64,000 nt of DNA from Theocolax elegans (GCA_026168455.1 CM047427.1:11933505-11997504); one strand, 5' to 3'. Positions 34,381 to 46,463 are shown, counted from the first letter of the stretch. Numbers and translations are program-made. Notes: generated from the sequence alone by a model not told the origin.

Positions 34381-34700
34381 CCAACTGAGCTTTTATTTTT
34401 CTTTTATAACCTGAATGTAACATAATGACAGAAACAATAAAATAACAAACAATAATTGAAATATATTTTGAACTTTATAACCTGAATGTAACGTAATGAC
34501 AGAAACAATAAAATGGCTCAGTTAGTAGAGCGAAAGCCTCTCCTGATCGGAAAATAGTCATGGTTAGCCGTGCCAGATCATAAGGCCCGCGTATGGTTAC
34601 CAGCAATGTATACTACGGCGCGAAACGGGGCGTCAACCGGGTCAATACATGGCTTACCCATAGTAAGGCTCACCTTACTCTCGCCTTTTCGAAACCTAAA
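34380..34700. repeat. tRNA-like SINE fragments in inverted pair
   Basis: AAAAGCTCAGTTGGTAAAGC on the minus strand (about 34385-34400) and ATGGCTCAGTTAGTAGAGCG on the plus strand (about 34512) are A-box-like heads in opposite orientation. A 38-base unit, TATAACCTGAATGTAAC followed by TAATGACAGAAACAATAAAA, occurs at about 34405 and 34480. The following 34530-34690 is GC-richer and presumably SINE body. Confidence 0.5.
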
Positions 34701-36180
34701 TTAAATATTTTGCATTTACATTTAAAAATAAGTAAGGGCTTCAAATGGTACGATACAGGCAAGCCATGACATCGAGAAATCAGCTAAAGGAGTTGAGGTT
34801 ATATCTTTACGTGATTTTCAAAAAGTGTGTGTATATACATTTCCAACGGATGCAGTTAAAGACTTTAATAGTTTCCATGCAGATTTACAAAACAAAGAAA
34901 ATAAATTATACGATCAACTTGTAAGGCCATATATATATACTTATATTTATACATTTAAGAAAATCCATTTACATATTTTTAATTGTATTATAGTATGTTC
35001 ATTTGACGATGATCGTTTCATTTGATAGAAATCTATTTGAGTCTTCGTCTACGACTTTTCAAAGATTTTTTACAAGCGATTTTCTATTAAATTCACAAAA
35101 AAGGTTACGAGAGAAGTTATTGATTAAAATGACACAATTTTATATGTATTAGAGGTATAACCTTTTTAATCAAAAAACCCTTTAGACATAAGAATATTGC
35201 ATTTCAAACAGTGTTGTTTTAATCAATAAAATTATTTAATAAAATAAAAATCAATTAGAAAAATTATTAATGTAAAATAATTATTTAAATTAATACATAA
35301 CTATTAATTTATATAATAAAAGTTTTTTTTCTTTTTATACGAGTATATTTATAGTACAAATTTAAAAATAAATGAATGTACTTATATATTTTTAATAAGG
35401 AATATATTAATTTTACATGAAAAACATTTTTATGTGGTCTTATCTGATTGTGTGAAAAGTCTTGTGTGGGCCCTATAATAAATGACCGCAAATAAAACAT
35501 ACAATCATTTTGAGGATGGCCATATAGGGGCCTCATATGAATATAAAATTAATTTTGCCACATTAGGGCCAAGCTACAGCCCCGTTAGGAACCAAAGATG
35601 GCCCCCGTCCTATGCCATTGTAGGACTGTATTATTTTTCTAAGGCACCATAGGAGGCCCCGATGAACGACATAAGTTTAATTCCGATCGGACTGGAGTTA
35701 AAGATTGAAGGTTCAAATTGCCGAAGTTAAAATTTTTTTTATACTTTTTTAATAATTTAAAATTTTTTAGATAAAAATAAAGTATTTTAAACTTGCCCAA
35801 CACAAGTTGTCTTGTTTCCCAGTCTTTTGAAAGTATTAATTCTAAAGTCTGGGATCGTCTTACCAGCGACACTTTGCCCAGACGTTTAGTTTTATCCATC
35901 GTTTAACTTCCTAATTTACTTAATCGACAGCAATTGAGTGCTAAATAAACGTAGTAATTAACTTCGCTTAGTCAGTAATAATTAAGTACGCCACCCCCTT
36001 AAGTGTTTTAACCCATTTTCAACCCAACAATTACGTTACAAACATTAAATTAAAAATCTAGGGAAATTCATGTGCCTTCGTTAAAGGAAATACTATAAAA
36101 TATAATAAAAAAATAAAATGTATATAAAGCTGCAAAGCTCAACAATTCCTTAATTACAAAATGAAGTAAATGACTAATCT
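34701..36180. other. Unassigned region upstream of the GrE block
   Basis: No gene supported. A 66-codon plus frame at 34825-35025 and an 86-codon minus frame at 35639-35899 (KLVLGKFKIL-type sequence) show no domain. 35470-35700 contains GGGCC/GGCCCC motifs and looks repeat-derived. From about 35900 the sequence aligns with about 2625 onward and belongs to the duplicated receptor block. Confidence 0.45.
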
Positions 36181-36209
36181 TAAAAAAAATTTTAATTTTT
36201 ATTCTACGC

Positions 36210-36390
36210 TAATTAAATTTTATATATATTCGATCGATCAGAAGTTAAAATTAGTCAAATTAGATGAATGTTTAAATTTTTTATTATTATGTTTTTCTTT
36301 GCTACATAATTATACAACACATTAGATTTTAAGGTCAATTACAACGTGTTTGGTGACTCCTACAATTTTAAGAGAAACGTCACATTAAAT
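36210..36390 (+). pseudogene. Relic receptor exons 3 and 4 upstream of GrE
   Basis: From 36210 the sequence reads LIKFYIYSIDQKLK, matching the first half of GrA exon 3 (LIKFQLYSIEQKLK); the second half and the donor are gone. From 36326, after an intact AG, ILRSITTCLV matches GrA exon 4, with Tyr to Cys in the signature and a 2-base deletion that shifts the frame. It occupies the same position before GrE as GrA exons 3-4 occupy before GrB. Confidence 0.75.
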
Positions 36391-36555
36391 AAATAATGCA
36401 AACTTAAATTTATATGAAGGTAGACGATATCGATCGAACTTGACGATCACGCGAAAAAATGTATATTATTTTATGTGTCGTAGTACTGTATTAAACTATC
36501 CAGTCGATAGAAGTTGTAGGGGAAGTTCAAGTCGGTTACATATTGATTTTGAAAT

Positions 36556-39500
36556 ATGAAACTCCGGATGTTCAAACGAATCCGGTGTACGATATTAATT
36601 AAAAAATTTATATTCTATTATTTCAAATTTTTCGGATTAGCCACCATGACGATACAAGTAAAAATTGATGAACATAGAAAATCAGTGTATTTACTGTTTG
36701 TGGACTCGAAAATTGGATTAATTTATAATGTAATTTTAATAATTATAGTGTCTACGCTGAGCTGTTTTACTATTCCAATCGCTTATCACGGTCTCGAATT
36801 CGAAGGGAGAACCGAATTCGAAAAAGTGTTCGACACAGCAATAATCGCGATTTCGGCGTTTGGGTCAATCATGATATTCATAATATTCACCGTGCATAAA
36901 AAAAAATTAATAAAACTATTCAACAAAATCACGCAACTTACAGAGTTGTCGAAAAAAAAATTTCATATGCACGACGAAGACACACCTATTTTACGAATAT
37001 TAATTTCCTCGATCCTTGCGAATCTAGTAAAATCTTGGTGTTTGGTTTTTATCACCGAGCAGACATTCGATACGTTAAAATATTGTCTTATTATGTTCTT
37101 TTGTGAATTTGCAGTTAATTACGCCTTGATACAGTATGCATTGTTATTGACATTGACTGGCTGTTTGTACAGAAGTATGAATGCATATCTTGCTTTAACG
37201 TTCAAGAATACATATGACATTAACGTGATCAGCAGTGACGAGGAGAAACTTAGATTGGATAAAATTAAAAATTTGCATCGTTTTAACGTTGATTTATGCG
37301 AATTCTCGGAAGATCTGTCGAGGTTCTACAGTTTACCAATGGTCTTTAGTATTATTCAAGTTTTTCTCGTTTTACTCAGTTATTCTTATTTCATTGCCAA
37401 ATCTATAACACCTAGTACAATTGGTATGTCATTGGAACAGAACGTTTTGGGTTTTTTCGAAATGTTTTATTATCTGAGTATATTAATTAGTTTAACGAAT
37501 TCCGTTACTCGAGTCATTTCAGAGGTAATAGATGAAATATTTTTTAAGCGAACAAGCCGAGGTTATAAATTAGAAAAAATAATTTTGTAATTGACGATTT
37601 TTAATTGATTATGCAATACTATGAAGTTTTATCCGAAATTTTGTTAGTTCATTCATTCGTTAAAACTAAATTATTTGTTCGTTGCACTAAATCTCAGGAA
37701 CCACATTATTATAAATAACTTGAACATTACCATTAAAACAAATATTATCTATATACATACACCAACTTTAAGAAAATATACAATTGGAAAATAAACCTTA
37801 TAATTTATAAATAAATAAAAAAGGTATGTATTTGATTTGTAGTTTGTCGGTTCCAAGAGAACTTTACGTTTATATTGTCTATTGAAGGGATTTAATAGGG
37901 ATATTTAATAGTATCAAATGGGTTCGTGGAACTTTTATGGGGACTTTTAACACTATTTCCACGTAAATAACTTAATTTCCCCTCTCCGTTTAATATTTTT
38001 TAAAAACTTTACTTTTACACTGTGAAAAAATTGGGTGAGGTACTTTATCAAATACATGAGTAAGTGCGCATTCTCTTTTGTTGCATGGACTACTTAAACT
38101 ATGAAACCTTTTATCGAATGTTAATCGGCAGGCAAATTTTCCTCGAAAAGAAAATTACAAAATACGTTTATTACTATGAATTATGATCATATAAATTTAT
38201 ATTATATTGATGTGGTATTTATCCTTATTATAATAAAGAAAAAATTAATTTTCTTGGTATAGCAGTTTTTCTTATTTTGAAGAAAACAGTTAATCTCAAA
38301 TATTAAGATCGGTGAATTTTACTTTTATCATGCGACGCTTTTTGAAAGAGTAGCTTATCCAATTTTTTTTAAGTGTATTCATTTTTAATATTGTCATTAT
38401 AGCATTATTTATAAATAAAAGAAATATAAGATGAATGATTTTGTACATAAACAATTCAAGTGTTTTTTTTTGTAATCCTGTTGCATGTACGTGAATTAAA
38501 ACCGTGCTTGATTCTTACGATTAAAGTTTTATTTTTATCTATTCATGAAGTATTCTTTGAATATTCAGCTGTAAGTGTATTATGGTAGAAAGTTATGATA
38601 CGGAGTAATAATTAGGTAAAAAATTTTTGGATAAAAGTAAATAAATTATAAAGTAAACGGTTATGAAAGGAAAAATACGAGGAGTGAGTTAGCTATATAT
38701 ATGAGGCTTAAACGTGCATACTTCCGTCGGATGCTATCGTGTCCTTTATCACATTGTGTTTAAAAAAATAAGAATCATTTTTAATAATTTTATGTGAATT
38801 TATTAAATGTCATATTAAATTATGTTTTCTAAACTTTAACTCAGGTTGGTTCCCTTAATGGATGTAACACTCAAATATCATTGACTGAATTAAGAGGTGA
38901 AAAGACGAAAAAATTGTAGCTAATTAAATATGGTAAATTCAGTTATATTTCAAAACAAAATATTAATATAAATATAATTGTTATTAAAAGGAAATTCGAC
39001 TCTTAAATCTACAATTTTAGGTTTGGAAATAAAATTTAAAAATTTCTGTAATGTTTCAATATTTGAAATTGAGGTCTACGATGGCTCGGGCGGTAGAATG
39101 GTGAATTCGGAGTTGTGAGTTAGATTTGCGAAAATAAAAAACCGACGTTAAAATATATTATTCCCCAACGAATAATAAAATATCTAGATTTTACCAATTT
39201 ATTTATTGAAAATAATTTTTTTGTCTCCATTGTCTCGGTCAAGAAAATTTGTGTATTACATCCAGTTATTAGTATAGACATGTTTGATTAATATTTTATT
39301 TTTTTTTAGTCTAGAAGAACAGCTAAGCTTGTTAACAAATGTTTGATAGATTTGGAAAGTCGTAAAATTATTGATAAGGTAAATTTCTTATCTTTTTAAT
39401 AATTAAAATTTTATATTTTAAATAATTAACTTTTACTTATTTTGTTGCTCGTAGTTAAATAAATTTTTAAATTATCTGGCGTATCAGGATGTGCAATTTA

Positions 39501-39682
39501 CGGTATTTAATCTTTTTTCTATAGATAATTCTTTATTAATGTCGGTAAGTGCAATCACACAAAATTGAAATATTACAAAAAGTTCTATATAATTTAAATT
39601 ATACTCTAATTATAATGTTACTCAGATTACAGGTTCAATCGCCACGTATTTGATAATAGTTATCCAATTTCAGTCATCTTAA
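36556..39682 (+). CDS. GrE: gustatory receptor, complete
   Basis: Four-exon gustatory receptor of 394 codons: 36556-37524, 39310-39378, 39455-39544 and 39626-39682. It begins MKLRMFKRIRC and ends with ITGSIATYLIIVIQFQS, including the TYxxxxxQF signature. All splice sites are canonical. Exon 1 differs from GrB at roughly 45 of 323 residues. Exons 3 and 4 differ at only a few bases. A 152-base stretch (37250-37401) is identical to GrB. The first intron is 1.8 kb and contains a decayed SINE that GrB lacks. The flanks on both sides also match GrB's flanks, so this is a segmental duplicate that has since diverged. Ligand unknown; expected in the sensory neuron membrane. Confidence 0.9.
39078..39190 (+). 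mobile_element. Decayed tRNA-derived SINE in GrE intron
   Basis: The head GAGGTCTACGATGGCTCGGG and the tail CCGACGTTAAAATATATTA match the copies at 10255-10465 and 42679-42890; the body between is deleted. Confidence 0.65.
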
Positions 39683-41026
39683 TCTATTATTCGAAATTAA
39701 TTTACTTAAGTAAGTTGTTATAAAAAATAATAAAAAAATATTTTTTATCAAATAATTATAAAGTAAATTTATATTGCAACGTGTAGTTTATTTATTGATA
39801 ATTACAAGTGCGATAACAATCATTATCGATTCTCCAACGAGCTCTACAATTTTAAATAAGATTATGAAAATCAATTTCGTAATATAAATTGAATTACCTG
39901 TACAAAATGTATACCCATGCTTAAAGTATTTTTATATTTACGTAAATGATTCAATATTGAAACGTCAGTTTATTTTGCAAAAAACACACGGTAACACATT
40001 TTAATTTAACCACATCATTCGTATAAAATCCTCTTCTTCTATTATATTAAAGTGGTTCCATTCACCATTTCGTCGTCGTGGTCATTGTCAACATCGTATT
40101 CGTTCTAGTCATTGTCAATCGTCATTATAATCGTTGTTGACATCGTCGTTGTCATAGTCTCATAGTTACAGTTCTGGTCGTCGTCGTCGTTATGTTCGCC
40201 ATACTTTTTTTTAAAAATTGAAAATGTCAGATACGATTATTCTAAAAATTTCAAAATAATTTTTGTCAAAAATACGTGCATGGATCATTGTGAAATTTAG
40301 TGTGATAATAGATTGCAGAGAGGCCGAGGACAGTGTTTATGTAATTTTGCATGTTTGTCTAAAAATTAATTTTTAAGGGATACCATATACGTAATTGTAC
40401 TTGTAATACACAGTTGTTATTTATTTCTTTAAAATTGTGTAGGACGTTACAAAATACAAGTAGCCGAGAGGCATAATTTAACCCTTTGCAGCATGGTGAT
40501 TCCCATAGGGACCTGTTTTATAGGAGTTTTTATTTGTAAAAATTGTTTTTATTGTTATGTACGGATGGTTTTAGAATTAATACTTTAAATTTATTTGTTG
40601 TTAAATAGTTATAAATAAAAAATAACGAAAAAATGCAATTTTTCAGGAGAAAATCATTTTCTGTTTTGTTTATTATCCAATCTTCACAAAAATTGGTATA
40701 TGGGGGTTTTTTGAGTCGCTGAAAATGAATATGAACTTAGAAAATTGAAATTTGTATTTCCAAGATGGCGGATGAAAAATTTCAAAATAACTTATATTTT
40801 TGCCTCAAAATAGTTAATAAGGGATTTTAGGGATCGCTGAGTGTCAATCTGTCATAATGTTTTCAATTTTTTAAATTTAAAATGGTAAATTCAAAATGGC
40901 GAAATAAAAATTTGAATAATAGTGTGTATTTGTGCCTAGAAATAATTTCTCGGGGGTTCGATCCAAACATCCAATGATTTATACTACTACTAATATCGCA
41001 GGTTCTTTTTACTAATGCAATTACTT
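39683..41026. other. Intergenic, low-complexity and dispersed repeats
   Basis: Up to about 40030 it matches the region downstream of GrB. 40068-40196 is a degenerate CGT/GTC trinucleotide stretch (TCGTCGTCGTGGTCATTGTC). 40710-40960 holds two units of the GTCGCTGA / AAGATGGCGGAT repeat also seen at 23.9 kb. No gene. Confidence 0.55.
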
Positions 41027-42003
41027 TGTCGGGTGGGAGGAAAAGGGTGCTATTCCGAAATAGCGGTGAAAAAGGTTCTAAATCGGATGAGCGGTGAAAA
41101 AGGTTCTAATTCGAATGAGCGGTGAAAAAGGCTATAATTCGAATGTGCGGTGAAAAAGGTTCTAATTCGGATGAGCGGTAAAAAGGTTCTAATTCGGATG
41201 AGCGGTGAAAAAGGTTCTAATTCGGATGAGTGATGAAAAAGGTACTACTTCAAAAGAGCGATAAAAAGGTCTGAAATTGGATGAGCGATAATTAAGGAAA
41301 ATATATTTATTTTATTTTTTCCAAAAATTTTTGTCAGATAAGTCCGAAAAATTAAAATTTAATTTTTTAATTTAATTTAATTGAAGATTTGGTAACAAAT
41401 ATTTCACATGATTGAGAAATTTTTATTTTTTTCCCAAAATTTTTCAATTATGTGAAATAATTGTTACCAAATCTTCAATTTCTTATAAATACAATTATGA
41501 AGATGCAGGTAAAATATAGAGTGGTGCTTTGAAACAGCAAAAATTGGAATGCTGTTACAATGAAATCTTGCCCTTGGATCTAGAAAAAAAAGAGATATCA
41601 ATAGTTTGATACAAAAAAAACTAATTCCTAGTGAATATTATTGTTTTTATTATAGTTTATTGAATTAGCATTTATTTTTATTTAATAAATTATTGTCATA
41701 AATAAATCTATTCAAATTCAATTATAGATTATACAAGTTAAACGTGTGAACCTGTTAAAAATCAAAAAAGCTTATTGATAAAACTAAAAAATTATAATTA
41801 ATCCACTTAGCTTTTTTGTTTGTTTGCAGGAATAAATATATTTTCCTTAATTATCGCTCTTTTGAAGTAGTACCTTTTCCATCACTCATCCGAATTAGAA
41901 CCTTTTTCACCGCTCATCCGAATTAGAACCTTTTTACCGCTCATCCGAATTAGAACCTTTTTCACCGCTATTTCGAAAAAGCACCCTTTTCCTCCCACCC
42001 GAC
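41027..42003. mobile_element. Foldback element with 28-bp tandem repeats in its ends
   Basis: The left end TCGGGTGGGAGGAAAAGGGT is mirrored by the right end CCCTTTTCCTCCCACCCGA. Next to each end lies a tandem array of a 28-base unit whose core is GCGGTGAAAAAGGTTCTAAT: about eight units on the left (41060-41296) and about four in inverse orientation on the right (41850-41975). The centre contains a smaller palindrome (41384-41483). There is no transposase ORF. The structure resembles Drosophila-type foldback transposons. Confidence 0.75.
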
Positions 42004-42678
42004 GTTATGTTAAATACTTTTCAATATTTTGATCTGCCATGATGAATCCATTCATTGCGTTACTTTTCGGTTCAAAAGTATTTTGTAAATATTACATTCA
42101 ACCATGCTTTTTTGTATACGCAATTATTATAAACTTTTATGTGGATGATTTTTTTGAAAATATTTCATTTTTGACCATTATTGACATTTAATTTTTATAA
42201 ACCCAAATCAATAAAAAAAAATAAAAAAATGAGCATGTTCCATTTAAAAAATGTATTTCAACCGGCAGTTAGTTCCACATCCAATTAATAGAGTGCACCC
42301 GATTCACCTATAATGGTGTTGTCAGATTTTGAATAAAACATTTACCACCTATTATTTTTTTTTTATATTGTTACGCATTACATAGTTTTAAATGAATTAA
42401 TAACAATTGTTTTACAAGTGTCGGTATAGTAGAGACGTTTACGAATACCGCATCTCCTTAACTGAATAATTCGTCTCTGTCGGTAACTCCAATTTTCATG
42501 GTGACAACTAACTTTCACATTTCCCTAAAGAGGATCAAGTTATTGTTAAGGTATGATAGAAAATATTGTACTACTACTCTTTGAAACTGCTACAGATTTT
42601 TGTTACAGTACAGTACTTACAGTATTTTATATAATAATACATAATATTGCAGTATTCTGCGTAACTAACAGCATATGA
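42004..42678. other. AT-rich spacer
   Basis: No gene or recognisable repeat. A poly-A/T rich stretch at 42205-42235 and a short TACAGTACAGTACTTACAGTA repeat at about 42603 are all that stand out. Confidence 0.4.
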
Positions 42679-42890
42679 GGCCTGCGATGGCTCGGTCGGT
42701 AGGGCGTCGGGCTCGTAATCTGAAGGTTCCAGGTTCGATTGCCGGCCCCGGCCGTTTGATATAACCACCACTGGCGAATGTATTTTCTACAAGTGCTTTC
42801 TTCACCAAGACATCGTATGACCTCCGTCGCTGATTAGCACCGATTTGGGAGTATAAAAAGAGCGACGTTAAAATAATAATAAAAAAAACT
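42679..42890 (+). mobile_element. tRNA-derived SINE, copy 2
   Basis: The head is GAGGCCTGCGATGGCTCGGT followed by a GGTAGGGCG A-box region and a B-box GGTTCGATTGCC. The body includes CCACTGGCGAATGTATTTTC and AGACATCGTATGACCTCCG, and the tail is TTAAAATAATAATAA. It matches the copy at 10255-10465 over about 200 bases in inverted orientation. Confidence 0.82.
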
Positions 42891-43590
42891 AACAACATAA
42901 ATAACGTATAGCAAATGTAGGTATTACTCACTCTGAAGATGTTAATATCTTAAAAATATAGAGTAAAATTTCTATTTTTAAATAGATCTGTGTAAATAAT
43001 GAATAAATAAAGTTATAAGTAAAATAAATGAATAATATAAAAATAATAAAAAATAATAAATATAAGATAAGAACTTACATCAAGTGAAAAATTATTGCTA
43101 ATTTAATGGCGTGTAGCTTCCACAAAATGTTTCACTCTAATTGAATACGAATCTCTCTTCTCGAATTATCCCTTCTCTATTATAATTAAAATCTTTCCTC
43201 AAATAGCGTTCGTCCGTCATTCTTATTATATTAAGAGTCAATGTGTAAAAATGATGGGTTAAAGGTAAAGAGGGTGTAGGAAGACATGCAAACTTTTCAG
43301 GAGACGCTGTCCAGATAACCTGAAGGTCACTCTAATCACTTAGACATTGCCTCCAAGAAGTGATAATTTTTATTATATTTAAGCAGGATAACATGCAGAC
43401 ATTCTAGTAGATGATGTCCAGATGGAGGTCACTCTGATGTTTTTTAATTGTTATTTTAATTTTAATTTATCAATATTTTAGATATCTTGGACGTTATTTA
43501 AAAAATAAAATACCAGTTTGCAAATTGAAGTCAGTTCAAACCTAATATGATAAAAATGACATTTTCTTTTATTTTATTTACGAAAAAATA
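42891..43590. other. AT-rich spacer
   Basis: No gene. GACATGCA.AC.TT and GTCCAGAT..GGTCACTCT elements occur twice (about 43283-43335 and 43391-43436), indicating a short diverged direct repeat. Confidence 0.4.
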
Positions 43591-43594
43591 TTTT

Positions 43595-43926
43595 CAACAC
43601 CTGATAAAGTGACCGAAGACTGGACAAAAGCTGAAAGAATTGCAAAATCAGTGATAGTGGAATATTTATCAGCCTCGTTTTTAGGTTTCGCGTAAGCTGA
43701 TTATAGTGCGAAGGAAATTTTTATAAATTTTGACGCAATATATGAAAGGAAAAGTCTTACTACTCAATTAGCCTTACGAAAAAACTTTTAGAGTTAAAAT
43801 TACACGGAGATACATCATTAGTGAAACATTTTACCACGTTTGACGATTTGATCACGGAATTATTCTCAGCCGGTGCAAAGCTAGAAGAAACCGATAAAGT
43901 GTCGCACCTATTATTGACTCTTCCTC
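43595..43926 (+). pseudogene. Ty1/copia gag fragment
   Basis: The plus-strand translation gives WTKAERIAKSVIVEYLSASF, then after a stop [20 protein letters not shown], and after another stop [40 protein letters not shown]. This is the UBN2-type Gag region of copia elements (helix-rich capsid part before the zinc knuckle). At least two in-frame stops (near 43696 and 43790). No protease, integrase or RT follows. Confidence 0.75.
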
Positions 43927-43959
43927 TTTTAATTTAATTTAATTTAATTTAATTGAATC

Positions 43960-44800
43960 TTCTTGTTTGTTTATTGAATGTTTTTGTAAATTAATATGCA
44001 CTATTTCTCATGCAATTTTCTTTCCATGATTCCTTTTTTTATCTAAAGTCTTAAAATTTTGCCAATCAAAATCGTGTTTTCTATTTTGAACGTGTTGAAA
44101 AACTACGCAACTCTTTCTATTTTTATGTTTGTTTATTTGTGTAATTATTTGTCTCTTTGTTTATCCTACGTAAGAAGCATCACAATCATGGCAATTTAAT
44201 TTATGTACGACATTATTTTGTGTATTTTTGTCTGATTTATCTTTTCATTTAACTATGATATTATCTAATTTGTTTTTAACCGTTGGGATCGTTTTTATTC
44301 CACGTTTCTTAAATGTAGTTGATATTCTTTAAAAAAAACCATTTAAATAAGGTAGTGTTATTATGCCTTATAATTATTATTTTCGTGTCTAATTCGGTTA
44401 TGTGATTGATTATTTAAAATTCCGAGTCTTTTTTTAATGTATTTATCTATAAATTTTCTTGAGTCATTATTTTTCGTTAAATATTCCGTCACTTTATTAA
44501 TGTTTTGTTTGTGAAATTTACTATCTGAAAGTTTTGTTGCTCTATCTATTAAATTATAAACCATCGCAATTTTTTGTGAATCTGGATGAGCTGAATCAAA
44601 GTTTAAAAAGGTGCTGAAAAAGTGGGTTTTGTTGTTGATTGTTATCAGACAATAATAATTCCATTTTGTCAATGTATTCTGATTTATTTACAACAACGGT
44701 GGTATTTCCTTTATCGGCATAGCTTATAATGATATATTTATGTTTCTTTATCAATTCTTCTGTTTCTTTATTTTTGTTTAATAAGATTGTGTTTTTTATG
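43960..44800 (-). pseudogene. Penelope-like element remnant: RT N-terminus and GIY-YIG endonuclease
   Basis: On the minus strand, from 44800 downward, the sequence reads HKYIIISYADKGNTTVVVNK, typical of the start of Penelope-type reverse transcriptase. It is directly followed by TKWNYYCLIT and DSAHPDSQKIAMVYNLIDRA, ATKLSDSKFHKQNINKV, which belongs between the RT and endonuclease. Around 44240-44150 follows VVHKLNCHDCDASYVG, the CxxC and GIY-YIG-type motif, then KHDFDWQNFKTL. The catalytic RT core is missing, removed by an internal deletion, and stops are present. The piece between is 103 codons long and open. Inactive. Confidence 0.75.
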
Positions 44801-44805
44801 GATGA

Positions 44806-44872
44806 AAGTAGATAAGCTAGGTAGGTTCTAACCCATAGGCCGGTTCTAACCCATAAGCCGGTAACCCAAATG
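44806..44872 (+). repeat. Polinton-like terminal sequence, solo
   Basis: AGTAGATAAGCTA is identical to the first 13 bases of the Polinton terminal repeat at 13856. It is followed by two tandem units of GGTTCTAACCCATA(A/G)GCC and then CGGTAACCCAAATG. It ends at a (TG)n run. No opposite end is visible. Confidence 0.45.
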
Positions 44873-44929
44873 TGTGTGTGTGTGTGCGCGCGTGAGTATT
44901 GTATTATCTCTCTCTCTCTCTCTCTCTCG
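44873..44929. repeat. (TG)n and (TC)n microsatellites
   Basis: A GT run (44871-44885) is followed by a TC run (44909-44929) that abuts the 5' end of the first non-LTR element. Confidence 0.8.
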
Positions 44930-45507
44930 GTGGGTAACTACACGCTGTTTCTTGAGTTCCGTCTTTAAATCTCTTTTTAATCAATTTGTCAATCCTCGGA
45001 GAGTTGTTGTTTTTCAGAGATTGGTCCTCCGTCTTGGCTCTTTGGCTTGTGCTATTTACTGCTGTTTTTTCTGCATTTTCTGAGCCTGGAGTGACCGATT
45101 TTTGAATGCAAGCAAGTGTCTTGTGTATCGTCGCCATTGTCGCCGCACGTGCCATTGGGACTCGAGAGCTTATCCACTCCAAATTAGCTGTCTCCGTCAT
45201 CGGCTTCGAATCTGCACCCGTTCTTCAGTGGCATCTCATCTAAAGGCTGTTTAGTGCATTCAGTGCGATGTGCTTTGTTGTCAGACTGCATTAGTTTTAA
45301 TTAGTGTAATTACATGCGAAATAGGTTAGTTTAATTTTTAGGTTATGTTTGGTTTTGAGGTATATGAACACGTGTCTTGGAGGCGCTTCTTTCGCGTTTA
45401 GTTTATAAATTTCAGTCCAGAAGTCGCCACTTTAGTTACGGTCAGGTGTTAAAATTTAGTTGGAACTTTTGTTACTGTAGCGCGCCCTAGTACTTATTTT
45501 AAATGTA

Positions 45508-46463
45508 GTGCGAGTGATGCCAATATCTATTTGCGGGCTTTGTAGAGAGGAAATTTCTCTTAATACGAGTCGTGCAATTGAGTGCTCGGTTTGTGGTGGA
45601 TTAATTCATTCTAGCTGCGTGAATCCACTAGACTTTGCTAATAAAAAAATACGCTGTTGCGCACCGAGTACCGTTATGAATTCGCATACGTCCCTCTTAC
45701 TCTCCCATCCTTCTCCTAGCCTATCCCCTCCTACCTCGACTCCTAGAAGTATTTTGACATTAGCCTCACATTTTTCCGCGTCTACAAGCTCACGCCCATC
45801 CAAGCGTCCGCCTTCTCCGTTTACCCCCACCTCTGCGCAAATAAATAAACAGCACCGTACCGGTTTATCTGTTCGCTTATTCTCGCATAAACACTCTCCG
45901 CTTCGGTCAAATTTATCGAGTGTCAAAGAAACAGCTGTTAGTCCTGTCAGTCTTGTAAATATGTCTCACTCGAATAACCCGGTTGATACTTCTGCTCCGC
46001 AATATTTTCAAAATTTTATTGATCTTTTAATAAGCGTATTGATCGGCTTGAATCGGGAATAAATGTCATAAATAATTCTCAATTGATGGTCGACTCTTGC
46101 GAGTTAAAAATCTCTGGTATTCCATCGAACCTTAGTGCGTCTGCAACGGACATTGTTTCTGTTGTCTTCGCCGCAATGGGATTTAATGTATTAACTAACC
46201 ATGTTATCCACGCGCGTGTTTGGAAACAGAAAATAATGCAATCTGAGGCGTCATCAAGACCTGACAGATTAACACAAGAATCATCGTCTGCGCACAACAC
46301 ATGGTCCCTTGTGGTCCAAATGTCTTCATCTACCGTTCGTGATCGAGTCCTTTCTAACACTTCGGCGCTCAAAATCCACACTGCGCAAACTTTATTTAAA
46401 TTAGGCGGCGACTCAAAAGTGTTTGTCTCTCCCATATGGCCAAAGGAGATTTATCAATTTTAA
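45508..46463 (+). pseudogene. Non-LTR ORF1 with PHD-type zinc finger
   Basis: The N-terminus ISICGLCREEI with CxxC, then CSVCGGLIHSSC and a final CC, forms a PHD/RING-like Cys4-His-Cys3 finger (residues about 7-50). A Ser/Pro-rich linker follows, then after a one-base frameshift near 46020-46060 a coiled segment and an RRM-like domain beginning ELKISGIPSNLSASATDIVS. Such ORF1 proteins bind template RNA and chromatin in CR1/Jockey-like retrotransposons. The frame ends with VFVSPIWPKEIYQF at 46463, where the deletion junction lies. Confidence 0.7.

Noticed and set aside
34825..35025. 66-codon ORF
   Set aside because: No domain, no splice context; chance in AT-rich DNA.
40068..40196. Coding CGT/GTC repeat
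   Set aside because: Degenerate trinucleotide stretch without an open frame of note.
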